Positions 36,492-48,400 of a stretch of 64,000 nt of DNA are shown in pieces; position 1 is the stretch's first letter; every line of letters starts with the position of its first letter. Below the pieces are notes generated by a model. It did not search any database. It saw only the letters and a program-made list of their open reading frames with translations, and was not told the DNA's origin. Position numbers and translations under genes: made by a program. The stretch is from contig JANCRA010000007.1 of the NCBI GenBank assembly GCA_024362935.1, forward strand, positions 6,326,503 through 6,390,502, read 5' to 3'. The DNA is from Setophaga petechia (lineage: Eukaryota > Chordata > Aves > Passeriformes > Parulidae).

Positions 36492-37039
36492 CCAATCCAC
36501 TGCAGTGGAAGACAGGGAATTTCAGGGTGAAAAAGCCAATCCACTGCAGTGGAAAACAGGGAATTTCAGGGTGAACAAGCCAATCCACTGCAGTGGAAGA
36601 CAGAGAATTTCGGGGTGAACAAGCCAATCCACTGCAGTGGAAAACAGGGAATTTCAGGGTGAACAAGCCAATTCACTGCAGTGGAAAACAGGGAATTTCA
36701 GGGTGAAAAAGCCAATCCACTGCAGTGGAAAACAGGGAATTTCAGGGTGAACAAGCCAATCCACTGCAGTGGAAGACAGAGAATTTCGGGGTGAACAAGC
36801 CAATCCACTGCAGTGGAAAACAGGGAATTTCAGGGTGAACAAGCCAATTCACTGCAGTGGAAAACAGGGAATTTCAGGGTGAAAAAGCCAATCCACTGCA
36901 GTGGAAAACAGGGAATTTCAGGGTGAACAAGCCAATCCACTGCAGTGGAAGACAGGGAATTTCAGGGTGAACAAGCCAATTCACTGCAGTGGAAAACAGG
37001 GAATTTCAGGGTGAACAAGCCAATCCACTGCAGTGGAAG
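36492..37039. repeat. 44-bp minisatellite, 12.5 units, with a 176-bp higher-order period
   Basis: The unit starts CCAATCCACTGCAGTGGAAA, continues ACAGGGAATTTCAGGGTGAA and ends CAAG. The unit contains the 12-bp perfect palindrome CCACTGCAGTGG. Variants are CCAATT for CCAATC, AAGACAG for AAAACAG, GAGAATTTCGGGG for GGGAATTTCAGGG, and AAAAAG for AACAAG. Units 2-5 (36536-36711) are repeated base for base as units 6-9 (36712-36887). The minus-strand frames with repeated FHCSGLACSPRNSLSSTAVD-like text come from this array. Confidence 0.97.
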
Positions 37040-40000
37040 CCCTCAGACCTGCAGGCAACTTAGCCAAATATAACACTGGCATCTAGAAACAGACACAGAA
37101 ACAGCCAAATTCAAACCCACTGCTGTGGATTCAAGGCCTCTCCTCCAAACTGAGCCCAGACACTGCTGCTGAGCTTCCTCCAAAGGATGCAAATCCCTTT
37201 CTGCAGGAGAGGCTGCTTTCAATTCCACCTCTGAAAGAGAAACTTCTTTCCTTCTTAAGGAGAATAACTCACACCAAGTGATGTTCAACAGAAGGAATTT
37301 TAGGAAGGTTTTTTTTTAAATCCTTATTTGTGCAAAACTATACAAATCCAGGTTCCATCGCATCTATCCTAAATATGACTCCAGTGCACAGACATATTTC
37401 CCAGAAAATAAAGATGGGGAGACATTCTGTTTTGCAGGAGAGATGTGTCAAATGCATGTCACATAGCCATTAAATTGAAAAATGGCACTTGCAGTAAAAT
37501 CTGAGGATGTTTTCAAAAGCTAAAAGCCATATTTTCCCTTGCTTCACTCGTACAGGCACAACATTCTTAAAATATTTCAATAAGGTATTTATTTTTTTCA
37601 AGATGCTTTCTGTCCATTGTCCATGTGAGATCTGTTCTTTTCTGTCAGTGTAGCACTTCTGGAAAAGCTACTTCAGCAACTTTCTGAGAAATGAGGAGTT
37701 TGTATAAACCAAGAAGAGCTAGCAAGTGCAACTTAGAGGTTGGTCTGAATGCAATCTTAAGAACAAAAAATCAAGAAATAATATATTCCAAGCACATGGT
37801 TTGTCTTGAAACAGCCAGAAATCAGGGAAACGGAGCACGTAGCACTTTGGGGTTTTTTCCCCCCCTTAAAGCAAAAATTTGATTTTAGAAGTACACGTAC
37901 AAATGTAATTTACCCAATGGCTTTCCCAGATCCTCAAACTAGCAAAATACCCAATAAAAAAATCTCAGGAGAGAATAATTATTATATTGGCAGAAATTGG
38001 CACAATGGGTAACTTTGCTAGAATGAATCAGAGCCATGATGGAGTCTTTCTGCACCTCCACAAATGTCAAGGAATTTGAAGCATTTTCTTTACATTTTTA
38101 TTACACACATTAATATTTTTTGTGGGCTGCTTGCTCTGCATATTGAAATATTAACCCCAAACACTCAAAATGCAGGAGATGTTAATACCAAAACCACTGA
38201 AAGCACAAGAGCTGCCCAGGAGGCTGTCAGTCCATGGAGTGCATAAATGAACTGCTGGCAGGAAAAATGGCCACTCTGGAAAATACAACTTTTTAGAAAG
38301 GTCTTACCAACCTCAAGATTGCATTCAAAGCTGTAGCTAAACAGAAAATCCACTGCCCAGGCAGAATAACCATGAGCAAATATCTGTTGTCCAAGTGTGT
38401 AAGAGATGCAAGAGGAGTTTTTGAGAAAATTTTTTCTAGGTTATTTTTTATTATTCTAGATAATTATTTCTAGGTTTACCACTATCAGTAAACTTCAAGC
38501 AGAATTTCTTGAGCATTACCTCATGTTCCTCTTTTTGCCCTTTCTTTTTCTACTTAATACTAATGCATATTTTACAGATGGTTCTTCTTACAGTGCTCCT
38601 CAAAATTTCACATTTGGACTCAAAAATTGCTTGGCTAGAATTTTATAAATTAAACTGTTCTCATATTCCATGATCAGCACTGAGATCAAAAAGTGCATTA
38701 CATTCTTCAAGAAGAATCCAGGCCCAGTTTACCCTCTCTGACCACAGAGTTCTCAGAAAACACACTCAGCAAATAATGAATTTTGCCTATCATCAATTTC
38801 TGTCCTGCATTAGCTCTCCAGCCCAGTTACAGAAATGATTTAATAGGATAATAACAAGAGCCCTTTTTGCCTTTATTATCTCCAACTGGGGCTAAATCAC
38901 TCACCCTTGCACAGCCTCATTGTGCTCTGAGAGCGGGTAAGTGGAAAACAGAACAACAGAGACCTTCCAGTGCAGCTGAAATGAGTGTATTCTCACCAGA
39001 AAATGTCTTTATCTCGAAATGGGAAACATGCACACTAGGATTCTGCACTCTGGTTTGCCTCTTTCATATTTAGCCTTCAGTTTGAAGTGCATTTAGCCTA
39101 ATGACATCTCAGAACATTTATGACACTGACTTTTTTTCTTCCTAAACTAAGGAAAAAACGTTGTAAGAAAATTAAGGTCGTAAAATCTGGATTTTGGACA
39201 AATTTTGAAACACTACAGCATTTTTTTCCTTCAAAAAACACTCAGTGTCAAATATCTAAGACACTGAAGAATATGCTAATAAAGGGAATTGTAAACGTTA
39301 TGACTGAAGAATTCCAAGCTTACTATGGTCTTAATGTACCCACATGATGAGAAGTATGAAATAAATAAAAAGTGACTTCAGAACAAAAATTTACTGAAAA
39401 AAAAAAGGAACCCAGCACTGCAGAATGTCCCCAAATGTGTACCTGAAGTTGCTCAGAAAATGCTTCTGTGTCACCTAATCTCCTGCCTTCATGAGATTAA
39501 CAGTTCTGCTCCCAGAACAGAAGAGTAACTTGTAAATCTGATAGAGCTCACTGCACATTTGCTGTGGGAAAACACCTAATTCAATCTTTTTTTTTTCCCC
39601 CTTTCTCTCCTGGTATTTATTTGGAACACATTTCTGGCAAATTTAGTAGCTAATCCTCCTCCTCCTCTTATTTCTTACTAAGTCATTTAAACATTACAAG
39701 CTGATATATTATTACACACACTGGTGAAAATATTCAGAATTTGAATGCTGTTCTCATTAGAAAATTCACTCTACACAGATCAGGGTTTTATGATCCCCCA
39801 AATCCAAATTTACAAAGGCAAGTTATGCCACTAAGGAATGTATGGGCTTGCTGAGAGTTGATTTTTCTTTTCCTTCATGAGACACAATTCCTTCCTCTTG
39901 CCTTTTGGGTGACATGCACTGCACTGGATATTTGTTTTTGCTAGGTAAAAAAATGATTTCTTGAAGTACATTGGGTTTGTCATACTGATCTACTGGATTT

Positions 40001-40944
40001 TTCTAGCAATCCTATTTTGAGAGTATTATCTGTGCTATAATAACAGTCAGAATTTATTGGGGAAAGAAGGCCTACCAAACCTTTCTAGCAGAAATAGATA
40101 TATTCAAGCTGAAGATCTCTAGTATTACTCAGATTTTTGGAATCAGACAGATGCAATTTCATTTATTGAGTGCTTTCTTTGTGGTTTTCAGCAGGAAGAC
40201 ATCAAGAACAAAATAAAACTGATTTATAAGGTAATGCACATAGAAACAATGTGCATTTAGAAATCTGATTTTATGATTTCGGCCCAGGCAAATTTCAATA
40301 CATCAAGACACACCAGAAGGAGCTGATTGCTGTGGGACCTGGCAATATTTGATGATAAACTTCTACCACAGGGACTATGTCACTTCTTTTGGCTGATTTT
40401 CATGTGCACGCCCAGTTTGTAAAACCCAGAGTGAGGAAAAACTCATCTGGCAATGTTTTGTCCATCATATGAGTTGAAAGCAAATTATCTGAGCAGGCTT
40501 TGAAGTGTGGTCCAGCAGAAAACACAACTGAAAACACAAAGAAGGCACAAAGGTGTCACCAGTGTTGCTGTGGGTCACTGGAAACAATTAACAATGCTCT
40601 GCTGGACAAGCTCCTGTGTACACAAAGAAAGCTTTTCCAACAGGGAACCCTGAAAGCAGGTCCCTTCCCTGAATCAAGGAGGAGATCAGGAAATGTAAGA
40701 GAGAGGGAACAAAGCTGGTTTGGTGCCCCTTTCCTGCAGCCCCCTGAGGCTGGCAGCTCCTGAGCATTGGTGGCTGCAGGCCCATGGCAGGAACTTGGGG
40801 CTCTCTGGGATGAGGACAGGAGAGGAGAAGGAGTTTCTCCTCAGCTGCTGCTCTGCACTGCTCTGCTTATGAGAGGAGAGGCTCCATAGTGTCCCTTCCT
40901 GGAGGATGAACACACAGAGCACAACCCTCAACCCCCTGGTTGTG
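37040..40944. other. Long unique AT-rich stretch
   Basis: About 3.9 kb with no gene, tandem array or recognised transposon, the largest such interval in the window. Only mononucleotide runs stand out (T-runs near 37310 and 39590, A-runs near 39398). Confidence 0.45.
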
Positions 40945-41216
40945 TAAGAGCCACAGAACCACAGAGTCACAGGATGGTTTGGGTGGGAAGGGACCTTAAA
41001 GACCACCTCATTCCACTAGGCCATGCTTCTTCCTAATATCTCATTTTATGCCACCCTCTGGCAGTGGGCAGCCATTCCCTGTGTCCTGTCACTCCATCCC
41101 TGGTGGAGAGTCTCTCTCCATCTGCCTTGTAGCTCCTTCAGGTGCTGGAAGGGCTCAGCTAGGTCAGCCTCAAGCTTCTCCTCTGCAGGCCTGCAGACAG
41201 CCCCAGGCCAGAGCAG
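40945..41216 (-). mobile_element. CR1 LINE fragment, minus strand, next to the 3-kb minisatellite
   Basis: On the + strand the reversed tail CAGGATGGTTTGGGTGGGAA is followed by CCTTAAAGACCACCTCATTC, TGTGTCCTGTCACTCCATCC, TCTCTCTCCATCTGCCTTGT and CTCCTTCAGGTGCTGGAAGG, matching CR1 in reverse. The tandem array begins within a few bases of its 5' limit. Confidence 0.8.
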
Positions 41217-41220
41217 AGAT

Positions 41221-44200
41221 CCATGTGGTACCATGGGTCAATGTGATACCGTGGATCAATGTGGTACCCATGGATCAATGTGGTACCGTGGATCAACGTG
41301 GTACCCATGGATCAATGCGGTACCCATGGATCAATGTGGTACCGTGGATCAATGCGGTACCCATGGATCAATGCGGTACCCATGGATCAATGTGGTACTG
41401 TGGATCAATGTGGTACCCATGGATCAATGTGGTACCATGGATCAATGTGGTACCCATGGATCAATGTGGTACCCATGGATCAATGCGGTACCGTGGGTCA
41501 ATGCGGTACCCCATGGATCAATGTGGTACCGTGGATCAATGCGGTACCCATGGATCAATGTGGTACCCATGGATCAATGTGGTACCCATGGATCAATGTG
41601 GTACCGTGGATCAATGTGGTACCATGGATCAATGTGGTACCCATGGATCAATGCGGTACCATGGATCAATGCGGTACCGTGGGTCAATGCGGTACCCCAT
41701 GGATCAATGTGGTACCGTGGATCAATGTGGTACCATGGATCAATGTGGTACCGTGGATCAATGTGGTACCGTGGATCAATGTGGTACCCATGGGTCAATG
41801 TGGTACCGTGGATCAATGTGGTACCGTGGATCAATGTGGTACCCCATGGATCAATGTGGTACCATGGATCAATGTGGTACCGTGGGTCAATGCGGTACCC
41901 ATGGATCAATGTGGTACCGTGGATCAATGTGGTACCCATGGATCAATGTGGTACCCATGGATCAATGTGGTACCATGGGTCAATGCGGTACCCCATGGAT
42001 CAATGTGGCGCCGTGGATCAATGTGGTACCCATGGATCAATGTGGTACCGTGGATCAATGTGGTACCCATGGATCAATGTGGTACCCATGGATCAATGTG
42101 GTACCCGTGGATCAATGTGGTACCTGTGGATCAATGTGGTACCCGTGGATCAATGTGGTACCATGGATCAATGTGGTACCATGGATCAATGTGGTACCCA
42201 TGGATCAATGTGGTACCCATGGATCAATGTGGTACCCATGGATCAATGTGGTACCCGTGGATCAATGTCGTACCATGGATCAATGTGGTACCCATGGATC
42301 CATGTGGTACCCATGGATCAACGTGGTACCCATGGATCAACGTGGTACCGTGGATCAACGTGGCGCCGTGGATCAATGTGGCGCCGTGGATCAATGTGGT
42401 ACCGTGGATCAATGTGGTACCCATGGATCAATGTGGTACCCATGGATCAATGTGGTACCCATGGATCAATGTGGTACCGTGGATCAATGTGGTACCCATG
42501 GATCAATGTGGTACCATGGATCAATGTGGTACCCATGGATCAATGTGGTACCATTGGTCAATGTGGTACCGTGGATCAATGTGGTACCGTGGATCAATGT
42601 GGTACCGTGGATCAATGTGGTACCCATGGATCAATGTGGTACCGTGGATCAATGTGGTACCGTGGATCAATGTGGTACCCATGGATCAATGTGGTACCAT
42701 TGGTCAATGTGGTACCCATGGATCAATGTGGTACCCATGGATCAATGTGGTACCGTGGATCAATGTGGTACCGTGGATCAATGTGGTACCCATGGATCAA
42801 TGTGGTACCGTGGATCAATGTGGTACCCATGGATCAATGTGGTACCATGGATCAATGTGGTACCGTGGATCAATGTGGTACCCTGGATCAATGTGGTACC
42901 GTGGATCAATGTGGTACCCATGGATCAATGTGGTACCGTGGATCAATGTGGTACCCATGGATCAATGTGGTACCGTGGATCAATGTGGTACCATGGGTCA
43001 ATGTGGTACCGTGGATCAATGTGGTACCGTGGATCAATGTGGTACCCATGGGTCAATGTGGTACCATTGGTCAATGTGGTACCGTGGATCAATGTGGTAC
43101 CGTGGGTCAATGCGGTACCGTGGATCAATGTGGTACCCTGGATCAATGTGGTACCGTGGATCAATGTGGTACCCATGGATCAATGTGGTACCATGGATCA
43201 ATGTGGTACCCATGGATCAATGTGGTACCATTGGTCAATGTGGTACCGTGGATCAATGTGGTACCGTGGATCAATGTGGTACCGTGGATCAATGTGGTAC
43301 CCATGGGTCAATGTGGTACCGTGGGTCAATGTGGTACCGTGGATCAATGTGGTACCGTGGATCAATGTGGTACCGTGGATCAATGTGGTACCCATGGATC
43401 AATGTGGTACCATGGATCAATGTGGTACCCATGGATCAATGTGGTACCATTGGTCAATGTGGTACCGTGGATCAATGTGGTACCGTGGATCAATGTGGTA
43501 CCGTGGATCAATGTGGTACCCATGGGTCAATGTGGTACCGTGGGTCAATGTGGTACCGTGGATCAATGTGGTACCGTGGATCAATGTGGTACCCATGGGT
43601 CAATGTGGTACCGTGGGTCAATGTGGTACCGTGGATCAATGTGGTACCGTGGATCAATGTGGTACCATGGGTCAATGTGGTACCCATGGATCAATGTGGT
43701 ACCGTGGATCAATGTGGTACCCATGGATCAATGTGGTACCCATGGATCAATGTGGTACCATGGATCAATGTGGTACCCATAGATCAATGTGGTACCGTGG
43801 ATCAATGTGGTACCGTGGATCAATGTGGTACCATGGATCAATGTGGTACCGTGGATCAATGTGGTACCGTGGATCAATGTGGTACCATGCGTCAATGTGG
43901 TACCCATGGATCAATGTGGTACCCATGGATCAATGTGGTACCCATGGATCAATGTGGTACCATTGGTCAATGTGGTACCGTGGATCAATGTGGTACCATG
44001 GATCAATGTGGTACCGTGGATCAATGTGGTACCGTGGATCAATGTGGTACCCATGGGTCAATGTGGTACCGTGGATCAATGTGGTACCCATGGGTCAATG
44101 TGGTACCGTGGATCAATGTGGTACCCGTGGATCAACGTGGTACCCGTGGATCAACGTGGTACCCGTGGATCAATGTGGTACCCGTGGATCAATGTGGTAC

Positions 44201-44238
44201 CCGTGGATCCACGTAGTACCGTGGGTCAATGTGGTACC
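41221..44238. repeat. 3-kb minisatellite of 18-20-bp units (about 160 copies)
   Basis: The base unit is GTGGTACCGTGGATCAAT (18 bp). Frequent forms have CCATGG instead of CCGTGG (18 bp), CCCATGG (19 bp) or CCCCATGG (20 bp), GGGTCAAT instead of GGATCAAT, or CCATTGGTC. A few units have GGCGCC for GGTACC. All three + frames of the unit are open (VVPWIN, WYRGSM, GTVDQC) and two of three minus frames are open, so very long overlapping ORFs arise (919, 985 and 1105 codons). The 1-base length variants move the reading frame every few units, which argues against selection for a protein. I see no start context, domain or splice structure. Confidence 0.97.
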
Positions 44239-44408
44239 ATTTTCTCTCCAGCTCAGAGCAGAGGTCAGACACTGTGGCAGCTCTGCTGCTGGCTTTCAGG
44301 GAATGCAGCCTGCTGGGGCACAGCAAGCACCTGGCTGTGCACTGCCTGCAGTAAAGTGGGATTAATTCACCTGCAGAGGTAGGGAAAAGGGTCACTTTGA
44401 TACTCAGC

Positions 44409-44789
44409 TGTAGCCATGATATTTTCTGAAAAATCCTTTCCTTAGAATTTTTTCTCCTGAGAAGCTGAGAGGCTTCAGGAACAAAATGTGAACATTGATT
44501 ATCTGCTGCTGTGGAATGCAACAGGTGGATCTGTGATTGGTCTCATCTGCTTGTTTGTAATTAATGGCCAATCACAGTCAGCTGGCTCAGACTCTGTCCA
44601 AAACACAAGATTTTGTTATCATTCTTTCTTTTCTATTCTTAGCTAGCCTTCTGCTGAAATCCTTTCTTCTATTTTTTTAGTATAGTTTTAATATAATATA
44701 TATCATAAAATAATAAATCAGCCTTCTGAAACAAGGAGTCAGATCCTCTTCTCTTCCCTCACCCTGGGACCCCTATGAACACCATCACA
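44409..44789 (-). mobile_element. LTR-like element, minus strand
   Basis: Read on the minus strand it begins TGTGATGGTGTTCATAGGGG, the same start as the 60498 copy, and continues GGGAAGAGAAGAGGATCTGA, TTTATTATTTTATGATATAT, AAAGGATTTCAGCAGAAGGC, TGACTGTGATTGGCCATTAA, ATTCCACAGCAGCAGATAAT and a 3' end with GGATTTTTCAGAAAATATCA then TGGCTACA. Both ends are defined by the TG...CA rule. The flanks do not share an obvious target duplication. No coding sequence is attached. Confidence 0.75.
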
Positions 44790-44994
44790 TTCACGTGCAT
44801 GAGCAGCTCGCAAACAAAATCTATGAGAACATTAGAGAGAGGGAATCAAGAGGAACAAAACACAAGCAAAGCAGATCCCCAGAAGCAGCAGAGGAATAGC
44901 TGGGAGATGATGGAGAGTTCCACCAAAACTTGTGGAACTTGATTTATTTGCCTTGCAAATAAATTTAAAAAAAAATCTACTCTGCCCTTTTTCC

Positions 44995-45415
44995 CAGCTC
45001 TGCTGAGATCTTACCCCGAGTGCTGCCTCCAGCTCTGGGGTCCCTGCACAAGACAGACAGGACCTGTTACAGAGGAGATTCTCTGAGGGCTGGAGTGTCT
45101 GAAGGGGCTGATAAAAAGGAGGCAGGAGGATTATTCACATGGGCAGAGAGTAACAGGCCAGGGGTCAATGGCTGCCCACTGCCAGAGGGCAGCTTGAGAT
45201 CAGATGTTGGGAATTAGGAATTGTTCCCTGGCAGGGTGGGCAGGCCCTGGCACAGGGTGCCCAGAGCAGCTGTGGTTGCCCCTGGCAGTGCCCAAGGTCA
45301 GGTTGGACAGGGCTTGGAGCAGCCTGGGACAGTGGGAGGTGTCCCTGCCCATGGCAGGGGTGGCACTGGATGGGATTTATGACACAAACCAGTCTGGGAT
45401 TCCATGGTTTCTATG
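44995..45415 (+). mobile_element. CR1 LINE fragment (about 420 bp)
   Basis: CAGCTCTGGGGTCCCTGCAC, AAGACAGACAGGACCTGTTA, ATTAGGAATTGTTCCCTGGC, GGTGCCCAGAGCAGCTGTGG, CAGTGGGAGGTGTCCCTGCC and CATGGCAGGGGTGGCACTGG mark it. It extends farther 5' than most + strand copies here. The final tail (TCTGGGATTCCATGG) is diverged. Confidence 0.9.
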
Positions 45416-48400
45416 AATCTATAATTAAGTAACAGGAGGAACTTTTCATTGATGACAGAATATCCTGGGGGAGAAGGATGGACCTGTCTCTGCAGTAACC
45501 ACCAACACAAGAGAAGAACAGGAATATAAAATTACCCCATCCATGGGCTTAGCACAATGAAACAAATCAGAATTTGGAATTTCATTTCTAAAACCCAACT
45601 CCGTCCCACCAGTGTTTTCATTCCCACACAAGGGCACACACACACTTGTTTATTCAGTGCAAAGGTCCTACAGCAGTCACAATGCAAGCACATTCAGTCA
45701 CAGAATTGCCACTAAAAGCCAGAAAATTTTGTCCACAGCCCTGCCTGGAGGTGTTCTCCCTGCTCTCTGCCTTCTCCAGCCAGGTCCTTACTGTGGGTCA
45801 CATCCCACTCTCATTAGTGTCCCTAATGCCAGACAAATCCATCCAAACACAGTGTCCTGCCTACAAACCACAGGCAGAACATTTGATCCCCTCTCCTCTT
45901 GCAGGGCTGCTTCATTTATTGACCCCTCTCCCTCAGGATTCCTCTGGGGGACAAAGAAGTGCCTCATCAGAGAACTTCTCTCTCCTCATTAATGAAATAA
46001 CAGTATCAGGTCTAGGGGACCTAATTAACATTTAAGAAGTAACAGCAGTAGAAATTAGTATTGATTAGCCCTGTTTTGTCTGTGTAATTAATAAGTGTTA
46101 ACAACATAGATGAAGGCCTGTGTAGCTTTTTAAGGTTGCTTAATTTTTTACTGCAGATTTTAGATAATTGTTTTGAATCTCCCTAGGTCTTTCTCAGTTA
46201 TTTACAGTGGAGCTGCTGGCACCTGAGAGAGGATCAGTTTTGGATTCAGGGGAAGTGATCCCTCATCACAAACAGCTGCCCACACATCAGTGGCATGTCA
46301 GGCTCACCAAAGCCAGTCCAGGCTCTTATCAGAATTATGGACACATCTGTACCTCTGTGTGTTTGCCTTGATTACTTAACCCAGGATTTCAGTTTTGAAG
46401 GTCAGCTTGGGCAGTGACTTTTCCTAAGGTGTAATCCAGAACTACCACGTGGAACCATTCCAAACAATCTGGTTTGCTCTCTCACTCATGCTCACTTTGC
46501 AGCACAGGTAATCACTTTGTGCTTCTGTCAGACAGCTGTGCCCTGAAATCCTAACCCTCACCTGCTGCTGAAAATTCATCTTCCAGCTGTCTCTGTGCAA
46601 AATATAAGCAATGTAAACTGGCTTTAGGTTTTTTTTCACTCTGTTACAAACATAAGGGTTCATGTATTGCACCCAGGAAACAAAGACAATAAAATAGGAA
46701 GACTTTTTGCCCAAGAGAGGAAAGAAAAGCAAGGAAAAAGGCAAACCAAAGGAACTGATTATATATTAAAGATCTATTCGACCAGATACAACAGCAGCAA
46801 CACACAGAACTTTAAATATTCGAGTCATCAAAATGAAGATAAGACATTAAGTGATTTTCTGGACAGGGAGCTAAATAAAACACATGCAATATTTCATTTA
46901 AAACCAGATTTGTTCTCTAAGGTCTTCCTGTGAAATATTCTACATCACAAGTCCACAGAAAAAGCATTGATTTTCTTATCAATGAAAACCAAGTGGGAAA
47001 ACATGCAGTGAGATAAAAGGGATCATTCAAATGATTCATGAGTTAGGCAGTGATTTTGGTTATTTATAAACTGCTTCACAGTTTTTTTTTCTGCAATGAC
47101 TTTGCTCCAAGTCCTTCCTGCAGACCACCCCACTGGTGTGAACATCACGAAAAATAATTCCAGCCTCAATCACTGCTAAACTGGCAGCAGTCATGCCTGA
47201 GAACAGAAACCATTATTGTGTCATCAAGAAGCTTCCTCCCCTACATTAATGTCCCCATTTAATTTTCTACCCTGCTTCCACAGAGCAGACACTTCCCATT
47301 CCAGCAGATGAGGGCTGACGGTGCTCACCCTCTGAAAACTCCATTAAAAAAGCATTAAAGCTGCTACACAGAACAATAAAAGCAGGGGAGAGCTCAGTTC
47401 CTGCAGAAATGGGCCACATGGACTCCTGCACTTCTCCAGAAAAACAGGTTTGGGTGCTGGAATATCCCGAGGTGCAGGAAAATGTGGGTAGGTGAGGATG
47501 GATTGAAGAGCCCAGAGGATAAAGCATGGATTGTTCATGTATTTGCTTCTATTAAGTGTCAGATGGATGAAAGCAGGATAATCTGGGATCTATTTAAATG
47601 AAAAATATAAACCTCATCTTTGGGCATATCTAAATTATGTGCATGGTGAGACAAGCCCTATTATTTCACTGAGGATTAGGATTTTGGTTCTGATTTTCCC
47701 CTTTCCACTGCTGTGCTGTCCACCCTTTTATTAATTTCCCTAAGAAGAACATATCTACAACAAAGCCCACAACTGCCAGCACAGGTTTTGGGGAAGCTGA
47801 GAGGAACTTCACTGTACATTGACTCTTCAGATGCTGACTGACCTGTTTGAAAAACTGCATTGCTCTGGAAAACACAAAACCCAACATCTTTCATCAAAAT
47901 TCTGCTTTCCCTGGCCTGCTTGCTGAGGCAAGCAGCCTGTGGCTGTGTTTGCAGCAAACTCCTGAGAACAGCTGAGCAGTAACCTGGCCTCTAATGGTCC
48001 CAATCTGAATTTCTCCTGCTTTCAGGGTAATCAAAGTCAGAAAAATATATTTTATAAATAAACCCTGCAAAGAAGATAGTCCTCCCTTCAGCCACTGAAC
48101 TGGCTTTAATCTACTTTTTAATGTTAAGAAATCACTAAAGGCATCAGAAAGGGATTGTCAAGGTTACTTATTTGCTCAGGCTACTCAGGGATTGTTCAGT
48201 TCCAAATGGAACAAATGGCCTGAAGCTGGCTCACTGCAGGAGCAAGGGATGGGGCACAGAGCACCACTGGAACTCAGCACCACTGACCTGCAGGACACTG
48301 GAAAACCTCAGCAAACAAAGGAAGAAAGGTCCTGGCTTCTCAACACAGGAGCTGAGGAGGAGCAGGCACCAACCCAACCAAGTGATCTCTCTGCATGGAG

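Noticed and set aside
36034..36842. 210-codon minus-strand ORF with repeated segments
   Set aside because: Its repeats are the 44-bp minisatellite and the remainder overlaps a CR1 fragment. No real domain.
41023..44382. ORFs of 919, 985, 1105 and 197 codons on the + strand as a repeat-protein gene
   Set aside because: All come from one 18-20-bp minisatellite that has no stop in any + frame. The frames overlap fully, single-base length changes switch the frame, and there is no domain, start context or splice structure.
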